A DNA stretch of 6,947 nt from assembly GCA_017853235.1 (NCBI GenBank), contig JAFMJX010000097.1:1-6947 (forward strand), given 5' to 3'. Below are positions 1 to 5,345 of the stretch, piece by piece (position 1 is the first letter of the stretch; each line of letters begins with the position of its first letter). The notes under the pieces are model-generated. The model worked only from the letters and a program-made list of their open reading frames with translations, was not told where the DNA came from and did no database searches. This DNA is from Chitinophagaceae bacterium (lineage in GTDB: Bacteria > Bacteroidota > Bacteroidia > Chitinophagales > Chitinophagaceae). The translations under genes and the position numbers were made by a program.

Positions 1-2
1 AT

Positions 3-266
3 CAAATACGTATTATTTGTACGATTGAAAAAGAATTAATGAACCATGATATAAACAGTATTCCTACCCAACTTATTAAGGAAGCGAAACAACATGGATT
101 TAGTGATATGCAAATTGCTAAATTATTAAAAGGCAATACCAATGATGATGCTGTGTATGAAAAAAGAAAATCATTAGGCATCACCAGAGTGTACAAAATG
201 GTAGATACTTGTAGTGCCGAGTTTGAAGCAAAAACTCCGTACTTTTATTCCACGTTTGAAAACTAA
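3..266 (+). CDS. carB: Carbamoyl-phosphate synthase large chain, N-terminal half (5' end outside window; stops early)
   Basis: This is the end of a reading frame that is open at the left edge; 87 residues are visible. It matches the oligomerization region of CarB, the synthetase subunit that makes carbamoyl phosphate from bicarbonate, glutamine-derived ammonia and ATP for pyrimidine and arginine synthesis. Visible signatures are GFSDMQIAKLL, then LGITRVYKMVDTCSAEFEAK, then TPYFYSTFE, which in E. coli CarB lies near residues 510-540 of about 1073. In ordinary CarB the chain continues into a second ATP-grasp half beginning near a GSGPNRIGQG-like motif. Here a TAA follows STFEN directly, and neither the 35-base spacer nor the next gene resembles the second half. 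The ATG at 39 is an internal Met, not the start. The gene may be a natural split carB, a truncated gene or an assembly join. Family assignment is confident; functional state is unknown. Confidence 0.88.
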   Translation, partial: QIRIICTIEKELMNHDINSIPTQLIKEAKQHGFSDMQIAKLLKGNTNDDAVYEKRKSLGITRVYKMVDTCSAEFEAKTPYFYSTFEN

Positions 267-301
267 ATAATCATTGCTTAATAAAGCATAATCATACCCA
301 T

Positions 302-1267
302 ATGAATGTAAAAGACATCGTGATGCTCAATGAAAAAGAAACCCGCGCAGGATTTGGCGAAGGGATTCATGAGTTAGCAAAACAAAATAGCGAAGTCATT
401 GTACTGACTGCCGACTTAGCAGGTTCATTTAAGTTAGGACCTTTCATCAAAGAATTTCCAGACCGTTTTATTGAAGTGGGTATTGCAGAAGCCAATATGA
501 TTGGTATTGCAGCAGGATTAACTATTGGAGGAAAAATTCCATATACGACTACCTTTGCGAACTTTAGTACAGGACGCGTATATGATCAAATTAGACAAAG
601 CGTAGCTTACTCCGATAAGAATGTAAAAATTTGTGCTTCACACGCTGGATTAACCTTAGGAGAGGATGGTGCTACACACCAAATACTAGAAGATATAGGA
701 TTGATGAAAATGTTACCAGGCATGACTGTGGTGGTGCCTTGTGATTTTAATCAAACCAAAGCAGCAACCAAAGCTATAGCCAATTATGAAGGACCCGTAT
801 ACTTACGTTTTGGTCGTCCTAAATGGCCCAATTTCACCCAAGAAGATGGATCCGATTTTGTGATTGGTAAAGCGCAACAATTAAGTGAAGGAAAAGATAT
901 CTCCATTTTTGCATGCGGACATTTAGTATGGAAAGCCATTGAAGCAGGAAAAATATTAGAAGCAGAAGGTATTAGTGTAGAAGTCATCAACTTACACACT
1001 ATTAAACCTTTGGACGTGGAAGCAATCGTAAAAAGTATTTCTAAAACAGGATGTGCGGTCACCGCCGAAGAACATAATGTGATTGGCGGTATGGGCGATT
1101 GTGTTGCACAAGTAGCAGCCAAACACTGTCCTGTTCCTATAGAATATATTGGAACGCAAGATACTTTTGGAGAAAGCGGAACACCTAATCAATTATTAGC
1201 GAAGTATGGTTTAGATACACCTAATATTGTAGAAGCTGCCAAAAAAGCAATCAGCAGAAAAAAATAA
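302..1267 (+). CDS. tkt: Transketolase, C-terminal subunit
   Basis: This 321-residue protein is the C-terminal half of a two-subunit transketolase, which moves two-carbon units between sugar phosphates in the pentose phosphate pathway using thiamine diphosphate. The pyrimidine-binding domain covers roughly residues 10-175, with GIAEANM (60-66) carrying the glutamate (E63) expected to activate the cofactor, followed by FANFSTGRVYDQIRQS and SHAGLTLGEDGATHQ (113-127) and YLRFGRP (167-173). The transketolase C-terminal domain spans about 188-312, with TAEEHNVIGGMGD (254-266) and FGESGTP (289-295). The length is normal for the separate C subunit. The N subunit, which binds the diphosphate, is usually encoded immediately upstream in Bacteroidota; here the upstream neighbour is a carB fragment. 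The ATG at 302 is chosen because ETRAGFG lies at the usual distance from it; an in-frame ATG at 323 is possible. I see no Shine-Dalgarno site. A DXP synthase or 2-oxoacid dehydrogenase beta subunit is less likely given the motif set. Confidence 0.92.
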   Translation: MNVKDIVMLNEKETRAGFGEGIHELAKQNSEVIVLTADLAGSFKLGPFIKEFPDRFIEVGIAEANMIGIAAGLTIGGKIPYTTTFANFSTGRVYDQIRQSVAYSDKNVKICASHAGLTLGEDGATHQILEDIGLMKMLPGMTVVVPCDFNQTKAATKAIANYEGPVYLRFGRPKWPNFTQEDGSDFVIGKAQQLSEGKDISIFACGHLVWKAIEAGKILEAEGISVEVINLHTIKPLDVEAIVKSISKTGCAVTAEEHNVIGGMGDCVAQVAAKHCPVPIEYIGTQDTFGESGTPNQLLAKYGLDTPNIVEAAKKAISRKK

Positions 1268-1284
1268 TTCTGGGTGAATAAATT

Positions 1285-1328
1285 TATAAAAGTTAAGGCC
1301 ACTCAAATGAGTGGCCTTAACTTTTATA
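1285..1328. terminator. Two-way terminator between tkt and pdxH
   Basis: A perfect inverted repeat has two 20-base arms (1285-1304 and 1309-1328) around an AAAT loop. The GC-rich core GGCCACTC pairs with GAGTGGCC, and the outer part pairs A-rich with T-rich sequence, giving CTTTTATA after the stem on either strand. It lies between two converging genes, 17 bases after the tkt stop and about 57 bases beyond the pdxH stop, so it probably ends transcription from both sides. Confidence 0.85.
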
Positions 1329-1385
1329 GTACTATTATATTTAATTAAAGATTTTTAGAGTAAGTGTAGAAACACCTATGATTTT

Positions 1386-2027
1386 TTAAGGGGCTAACCT
1401 TTCCTTGATCCATTCGTTGTTGGTTAAAGTATAACGAATACGGTCATGTAAACGTGAACTACGCCCTTGCCAAAATTCTATTTGAGTAGGGTGTACTATA
1501 TAACCGCCCCAATGTGGTGGCAAAGGAACTTTTCCAGATGCAAATTTTTGGGTATTAGTTTCAAATAAGTTTTCTAAAAAAGTACGATCTGGTATTACTT
1601 TACTTTGTGGGGAAGACCATGCACCAATTTGACTGCTCACTGGACGAGAATGAAAATAGGCTTCACTTTCAGAAGTAGCAATTTTTTTAACTGTCCCTGA
1701 AATACGCACTTGACGCTCTAATTCCTTCCAGAAAAAATTTAAAGCAACTACAGGATGTGCTTCCATTTCAAGACCCTTGTTGCTTTCATAATTAGTGAAA
1801 AAAATAAATCCTTCGGGTGTATACCCTTTGAGCAATACTACGCGCGACGCAGGAGCGCGGTGAGCGTCTATGGTGGATAATACAAAAGCATTGACTTCAT
1901 CAATATTACTTGCGATGGCTTCCTCCCACCAATGTTCAAATTGGCTCATAGGATGCGCAGAAGTAGAACTTTCGTCTAAGGTTGCTAATTGATAATCTCT
2001 GCGAATGGAAGCAATATCTTTATTCAT
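1386..2027 (-). CDS. pdxH: Pyridoxamine 5'-phosphate oxidase
   Basis: The 213-residue product is a full-length PdxH, the cytosolic FMN enzyme that oxidises pyridoxine or pyridoxamine 5'-phosphate to pyridoxal 5'-phosphate, the last step of vitamin B6 synthesis and salvage. FMN-binding signatures are visible: SRVVLLKG (61-68), FFTNYESNKG (76-85), and FFWKELERQVRISG (98-111). RPVSSQIGAWSSPQS (128-142) and the C-terminal RLHDRIRY (192-199) followed by W206 and the terminal RLAP are classic for the family; R192 and H194 correspond to the substrate-contacting R197 and H199 of E. coli PdxH. The ATG start gives the usual N-terminus, IRRDY followed by WW. It lies 41 bases downstream of ctaA on the same strand with no terminator-like hairpin between, so the two may be cotranscribed. 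No functional link between them is evident beyond that. Confidence 0.96.
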   Translation of the reverse strand: MNKDIASIRRDYQLATLDESSTSAHPMSQFEHWWEEAIASNIDEVNAFVLSTIDAHRAPASRVVLLKGYTPEGFIFFTNYESNKGLEMEAHPVVALNFFWKELERQVRISGTVKKIATSESEAYFHSRPVSSQIGAWSSPQSKVIPDRTFLENLFETNTQKFASGKVPLPPHWGGYIVHPTQIEFWQGRSSRLHDRIRYTLTNNEWIKERLAP

Positions 2028-2068
2028 AAAATGATTTTAAAAATTGGATGTCATTTTTTTAATTGAGC

Positions 2069-3154
2069 TCAATACTTTTTTGTTGCGTACATAATATTCA
2101 CCACCGATAGTAATAACAACATGCCCACTAGTTGATGTAATTGTGCCAACCATTCAAATCCGCCCCACACACCAGGAATAATATGCACACTAGCTAGAAC
2201 AGTAAAAATACCTAATAGTACTTGTACAAAAACCAATACCAAAGGGGTGACTCTTGCACGTACCCAAAAATTATTTCCTTGTAATTTTATTAAAGATGGT
2301 GACCAAAAAATAATACTAAAAAATAATAAATAAGCGAATCCGCGATGCACAAAGTGAACCCAAATAGTATTATTCACGGCATTTAATAAAAATGAATCCT
2401 TACTTTTCATTGCGCTAGGTATCCATTCCCCATTAATAGTAGGCCATGTACTTGCTACATTAGCTGCTTTATGGCCAGCCATTAAAGCACCATAAATTAA
2501 TTGAAAAAATAAAATGAATAAAATAATGGTTCCAAAAGTTCGGATATATTTGATTTGTTTGCTCACATCTTGATTGCCACTATTACGACGAATAGGTTGT
2601 ACCAATAAGGATAATGCAAACCAATAAGTATATGCCAACAATCCTAATGCAAAAACAAAGTGCAAAGCTAAACGAGTAGGCTTTACATAAACTGCATCGC
2701 CTTCCAAGCCACTTGCGACCATAATCCAACCAATGGCTCCTTGTAATGCTCCCAATAAAAAAAGGATAATAAGAGGTTGTATCATTTTAGGTTGGAAATA
2801 TTTTTTTACTAAGAAATAAATAAATCCAAATGCAAATACTAATCCAATAGTTCTTGCCCACAAGCGGTGAAACCATTCCCAAAAAAAGATAAACTTGAAA
2901 TTAGATAAAGTAAAATCAAAATTTAATAATTGGAATTGTGGTGTGGTTTTATACTTTGCAAAAAGGGTCAACCATTGAGCTTCATTGAGAGGAGGGAGCG
3001 CTCCTGTTACCACATCCCATTCGGTGATGGACAATCCACTTCCAGTTAATCGAGTAATTCCACCTAATGCAATTTGTATCACGGTCATGATGACACCTAA
3101 CATTAACCATTGTGCTACTCGCTTTGATTTTTGATCTTGTTCGTCCATGCTCAT
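2069..3154 (-). CDS. ctaA: Heme A synthase, COX15/CtaA family
   Basis: This 361-residue membrane protein matches heme A synthase, which oxidises the C8 methyl group of heme O to a formyl group to make heme A for aa3-type cytochrome oxidase. About eight hydrophobic helices are visible (roughly 14-33, 90-117, 124-147, 161-186, 205-228, 266-285, 302-324 and 336-356). The family signature GGITRLTGSGLSITEW occupies 31-46. Four candidate heme-ligand histidines are in place: H96 (EWFHR), H165 (LALHF), H270 (VHRGFAY) and H340 (LHQLVG). Length and motif spacing are closer to the COX15 form than to short Gram-positive CtaA. The ATG at 3154 is chosen; a second ATG two codons later is an alternative. Cytochrome oxidase or ctaB genes are not in the window, so this gene stands apart from the oxidase cluster. 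Its presence points to aerobic respiration. Confidence in family is high. Confidence 0.94.
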   Translation of the reverse strand: MSMDEQDQKSKRVAQWLMLGVIMTVIQIALGGITRLTGSGLSITEWDVVTGALPPLNEAQWLTLFAKYKTTPQFQLLNFDFTLSNFKFIFFWEWFHRLWARTIGLVFAFGFIYFLVKKYFQPKMIQPLIILFLLGALQGAIGWIMVASGLEGDAVYVKPTRLALHFVFALGLLAYTYWFALSLLVQPIRRNSGNQDVSKQIKYIRTFGTIILFILFFQLIYGALMAGHKAANVASTWPTINGEWIPSAMKSKDSFLLNAVNNTIWVHFVHRGFAYLLFFSIIFWSPSLIKLQGNNFWVRARVTPLVLVFVQVLLGIFTVLASVHIIPGVWGGFEWLAQLHQLVGMLLLLSVVNIMYATKKY

Positions 3155-3182
3155 ATGTTATAAAGTGATATTCACTTCCCCA

Positions 3183-3190
3183 CAAAGGTA
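3183..3190 (-). promoter_or_regulatory. Candidate -7 promoter element for ctaA
   Basis: Read on the minus strand this is TACCTTTG, an exact match to the Bacteroidota -7 consensus TAnnTTTG. It lies 28 bases ahead of the ctaA ATG, which would give a leader of about 20 bases. I do not find a good TTTG at the -33 distance, so the assignment rests on the single element and its position in the divergent ctaA/rnhB spacer. Confidence 0.45.
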
Positions 3191-3269
3191 CTAAGTAATC
3201 ATAGATAGTGAGGTACGTTAACTCCTTTTTTGATTTTGCTTTCTAAGAATTAAACAGGAAATTTACAAG

Positions 3270-3851
3270 GTGTTAAAAAATCATTTTCAAAACATATTAC
3301 TAGAAGCCGGCTGTGATGAAGCAGGTCGTGGGTGCTATGCAGGGCCCGTGTTTGCGGCGGCGGTGGTGCTTCCTCCTGATTTTTATCATCCACTTTTAAA
3401 TGACAGTAAACAGCTGAGTGAAAAACAAAGAGAGCAATTGGTTCCTATTATAAAAGCATCCGCCCTTTCCTGGGCGATTGCGCAGCAATCCGCCGCCGAA
3501 ATTGATGCTTCTAATATTTTAAAAGCTGCTATCAAGTGCATGCATTTAGCACTAGATCAACTCAAACCCAAAGCCAAATTTATTGCAGTGGATGGCAACC
3601 GATTTTATCCTTATAAAAAAATACCGCATCAAACTATCATAAAGGGCGATGGGCAATATGCCCATATTGCCGCAGCCAGTATCCTAGCTAAAACAGCCAG
3701 AGATGCATGGATGATGCAACTGCATGAACAGTACCCACAATATGGATGGGATAAAAATAAAGGATACGGCACTGCCGCGCATCGCGCGGCCATCGCCCTT
3801 CATGGTTTATGCCATGAGCATCGAAAAAGCTTTAAGATTCTCCCACAATAA
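3270..3851 (+). CDS. rnhB: Ribonuclease HII
   Basis: The 193-residue protein is RNase HII, which cuts the RNA strand of RNA/DNA hybrids and removes single ribonucleotides misinserted in DNA. The four metal-binding carboxylates are recognisable: D16 and E17 in CDEAGRG, D108 in AVDGN, and D127 in IIKGDGQY, followed by the IAAASILAKTARD signature (133-145). The GYGTAAH motif (165-171), which helps recognise the ribonucleotide junction, is intact. The start is a GTG at 3270: an in-frame stop at 3231 limits the frame, there is no ATG between, and MLKNHFQ fits the family's usual N-terminus. AGGAA lies about ten bases upstream and AAG abuts the codon. The gene stands alone on this strand between ctaA (divergent) and the toxin-antitoxin module. 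Its DNA includes a noticeably GC-rich patch around 3340-3370, but this encodes conserved residues. Confidence 0.95.
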   Translation: MLKNHFQNILLEAGCDEAGRGCYAGPVFAAAVVLPPDFYHPLLNDSKQLSEKQREQLVPIIKASALSWAIAQQSAAEIDASNILKAAIKCMHLALDQLKPKAKFIAVDGNRFYPYKKIPHQTIIKGDGQYAHIAAASILAKTARDAWMMQLHEQYPQYGWDKNKGYGTAAHRAAIALHGLCHEHRKSFKILPQ

Positions 3852-3978
3852 AGCATATATGCTCTATTGTATTTGATACCTTACTGTATCCAGGAGATTT
3901 ATACCCATCATTTTGCCAATAAATACTTGCAAAACAAGCGATTAAATAAACTAAGCTTGTAAAATCAGTTTATCCATT

Positions 3979-4001
3979 AGTATATACCAAAAGTATATAC
4001 C
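3979..4001. promoter_or_regulatory. Tandem palindromes, possible antitoxin operator
   Basis: The ten-base unit AGTATATACC occurs twice (3979-3988 and 3992-4001), repeating every 13 bases. Its core GTATATAC is a perfect eight-base palindrome. Paired short palindromes ahead of a ribbon-helix-helix gene resemble the tandem boxes to which dimers of that fold bind, so autoregulation by the antitoxin encoded at 4043 is a reasonable inference. It lies about 40-65 bases ahead of that start, where a promoter could sit. No binding evidence exists here. Confidence 0.45.
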
Positions 4002-4032
4002 TTTATAGGGCGGCCTGCGGCCGCCCTATAAA
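4002..4032. repeat. GC-rich perfect hairpin ahead of the antitoxin gene
   Basis: Two perfect 14-base arms (4002-4015 and 4019-4032) enclose a TGC loop. The stem is a run of GGGCGGCC pairing with GGCCGCCC, flanked by TTTATA and TATAAA. It ends ten bases before the antitoxin ATG. Neither strand shows a long T tract after the stem, so it is not a textbook intrinsic terminator, though it could end rnhB transcripts. It could also be a leader structure limiting antitoxin translation or a dispersed repeat. The composition is strikingly GC-rich against its surroundings. Confidence 0.7.
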
Positions 4033-4042
4033 TAATGAACTT

Positions 4043-4291
4043 ATGAAAACATTATCCTTGAAACTAGACGAAAAAATATTTGATGACACGGAAGCGATTA
4101 CCCACCAACTTGGGATGGCAAGAAATAGATATATCAATGATGCATTACTACTTTTCAATAAATACAATGAAAGGAAATTGATCAAAACACAGTTAGCTGC
4201 TGAAATAAAATTAACCAAACAAAGGGCTATCGACATCATCAAAGAATGGGAACAAACCGATATTGAAACAGATGCGAAATGGAATCCATAA
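4043..4291 (+). CDS. Ribbon-helix-helix antitoxin of a MazF-type module
   Basis: The 82-residue product has the layout of a CopG/MetJ-like ribbon-helix-helix antitoxin. Residues 1-9 (MKTLSLKLD) form the likely DNA-contacting beta strand, followed by a helix about 10-24, a turn at GMARNRY (24-30), and a second helix about 29-43. The charged, helical tail from about 46 to 82, ending IETDAKWNP, would be the toxin-binding part; tryptophans at 69 and 80 are candidate contacts. Such proteins neutralise the toxin and repress their own operon. It is followed after 34 bases by a MazF/PemK-family toxin gene, which is the strongest support for the role. The ATG at 4043 places the conserved strand at the N-terminus. 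Sequence conservation in this class is low, so the family is inferred from pattern and neighbour rather than a specific motif. Confidence 0.8.
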   Translation: MKTLSLKLDEKIFDDTEAITHQLGMARNRYINDALLLFNKYNERKLIKTQLAAEIKLTKQRAIDIIKEWEQTDIETDAKWNP

Positions 4292-4325
4292 AAAATACTC
4301 ATTGAAATAATACTATTTTAAAACA

Positions 4326-4667
4326 TTGAAAGAACTTATCAAACAATATGATATATGGTTGGCGAATTTGAATCCAGCATCGGGAAGTATTCCTGGGAAA
4401 GTAAGACCTGTACTTATTATTCAATCTGATTTATTAAACAATCAATTAGAAAGTACGATTGTATGTCCTATCACTTCTAATTTGATTCAAGAAGCTAAAA
4501 TATTAAGGGTGCATATACCCAAAGGTCAATTAGATACCAAAAGTGATATACTCGTGGACCAAATAAGAACGATAGACAATGGAAAATTAATTCAAAAAAT
4601 AAGCAGGTTGAATTACGATCAAATCAAAAGAATTAAAAAAAGTTTAGAGGTCGTTTTAGATTTTTAA
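4326..4667 (+). CDS. mazF: MazF/PemK-family endoribonuclease toxin
   Basis: The 113-residue product matches MazF/PemK toxins, RNases that cut mRNA at short sequences and halt growth when the antitoxin is lost. The N-terminal QYDIWLANLNP (7-17) and PGKVRPVLIIQSD (23-35) are typical. R27 and T50, in CPIT (47-50), correspond to the catalytic R25 and T48 reported for Bacillus subtilis MazF. SDILVDQIRTID (73-84) is the family's C-terminal core. The start appears to be TTG at 4326: an in-frame TAA at 4308 closes the upstream side, there is no ATG or GTG between them, and the frame has no other methionine at all. The weak start may keep toxin output below that of the antitoxin; this is inference. 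Its stop overlaps that of the convergent tsaC by four bases (4664-4667). The gene appears intact. The RNA sequence it would cut cannot be read from the sequence. Confidence 0.9.
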   Translation: MKELIKQYDIWLANLNPASGSIPGKVRPVLIIQSDLLNNQLESTIVCPITSNLIQEAKILRVHIPKGQLDTKSDILVDQIRTIDNGKLIQKISRLNYDQIKRIKKSLEVVLDF

Positions 4668-5275
4668 TACTCCCACACGCCAGCACCTTGTCGTAAAATA
4701 ACATATGCATCTTCGTTGGTACAATCAATCACGGTCGAAGGCACCATGCCGCCAATTCCACCATCTACCACAATATCAATTTGTTTGCTGTAATGTGCAT
4801 GAATTTTTTCAGGATCGGTATAATCTTCCACATGATCCCCAGGAAGTGAAGCTGATAATATAGGATGGCCAAGTGTTGAAATAATAGATTGTGCAATGAC
4901 ATTATTAGGAATACGTAGTCCAATTGTTTTTTTCTTGGACTGTAAAATTTTAGGCACTTCTTTGCTAGCAGGTAGGATAAAAGTAAAAGGGCCAGGCAAA
5001 GTATTTTTTAATATTCTAAATAAGGAATTGTTAATGCTCTTAGCATAATTACTCAAATGACTTAAATCTGAACAAATAAAACTTAGCTGCGCTTTTTCGG
5101 TGGAAATCTTTTTTATGGCGCAAATTTTCTCTACAGCTTCATGATGAAAAATATCACAACCTAATCCATAGATGGTATCCGTAGGATAGGCAATAATTCC
5201 GCCATGCTCTAAACAATCTTTAATCATAGCTAATTGTCGAGGCTGTGGATGGGTAGGATGAAGACGAATGAGCAT
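4664..5275 (-). CDS. tsaC: Threonylcarbamoyl-AMP synthase, Sua5/YrdC/YciO family
   Basis: The product (203 residues from the chosen start) belongs to the YrdC-like family. TsaC/Sua5 makes L-threonylcarbamoyl-AMP from threonine, bicarbonate and ATP, the first step of N6-threonylcarbamoyladenosine (t6A) formation at position 37 of ANN-decoding tRNAs. Visible motifs, counted from this start, are GGIIAYPTDTIYGLGCD near 25-41, an IKK substrate-site region near 54-56, LPGPFTFILPA near 93-103, GLRIPNN near 118-124, and PSTVIDC near 179-185. The usual KxR of TsaC proteins reads KKI at this point, with polar QLSFIC where KRPF is typical, so YciO-like members of unknown role remain possible. I prefer the ATG at 5275 over an in-frame TTG at 5290 because MLIRLHP fits the family and the TTG lies within a probable promoter. 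It is short, without the extra Sua5 C-terminal domain. Confidence 0.83.
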   Translation of the reverse strand: MLIRLHPTHPQPRQLAMIKDCLEHGGIIAYPTDTIYGLGCDIFHHEAVEKICAIKKISTEKAQLSFICSDLSHLSNYAKSINNSLFRILKNTLPGPFTFILPASKEVPKILQSKKKTIGLRIPNNVIAQSIISTLGHPILSASLPGDHVEDYTDPEKIHAHYSKQIDIVVDGGIGGMVPSTVIDCTNEDAYVILRQGAGVWEY

Positions 5276-5287
5276 AAATTCTTTATA

Positions 5288-5295
5288 CAAATTTA
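5288..5295 (-). promoter_or_regulatory. Candidate -7 promoter element for tsaC
   Basis: On the minus strand this reads TAAATTTG, an exact TAnnTTTG match. It ends 12 bases before the ATG at 5275, implying a very short leader, and it overlaps the alternative TTG start at 5290, which argues against that start. A TTTG lies further upstream, but at about 13 bases rather than the usual 19-20, so the -33 half is not convincing. Confidence 0.45.
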
Positions 5296-5315
5296 CCTCT
5301 TTTTATTACAAACGC

Positions 5316-5336
5316 TTTGATTTAAATTGAATCAAA
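5316..5336. promoter_or_regulatory. Inverted repeat in the tsaC/regulator spacer, possible operator
   Basis: TTTGATT (5316-5322) and AATCAAA (5330-5336) are perfect seven-base arms separated by seven bases. The repeat lies ten bases before the ATG of the LuxR-type regulator and some 20 bases upstream of the candidate tsaC promoter, so it could serve autoregulation or control of both genes. AT-rich sequence makes chance occurrence fairly likely. Confidence 0.3.
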
Positions 5337-5345
5337 TCATCCCCC

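Noticed and set aside
2..196. Minus-strand open frame opposite carB
   Set aside because: It lies antisense to the well-matched carB frame and shows no family resemblance.
275..288. TGCTT/AAGCA inverted repeat between carB and tkt
   Set aside because: The stem is only five base pairs and lacks a T tract, so it does not support a terminator or operator call.
784..1192. Two minus-strand open frames inside tkt
   Set aside because: They overlap the conserved transketolase coding sequence, and their predicted peptides look like reverse-strand translation.
3852..3863. Perfect 12-base palindrome AGCATATATGCT just after the rnhB stop
   Set aside because: It has no loop or T tract, so it is a poor terminator, and it is short and AT-rich enough to arise by chance.
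3934..3959. ACAAGC and GCTTGT arms in the rnhB-antitoxin spacer
   Set aside because: A six-base stem with a long AT-rich loop is too weak to call a structure or a small RNA.
4003..4302. Minus-strand frame of 99 codons over the antitoxin
   Set aside because: It starts inside the antitoxin region, includes the GC-rich hairpin as its end, and is hydrophobic only because it mirrors lysine-rich coding sequence; the plus-strand module explains the region.
5276..5290. Longer tsaC start at TTG 5290
   Set aside because: The TTG lies within the TAnnTTTG promoter candidate, and the extra five residues are not typical of the family.
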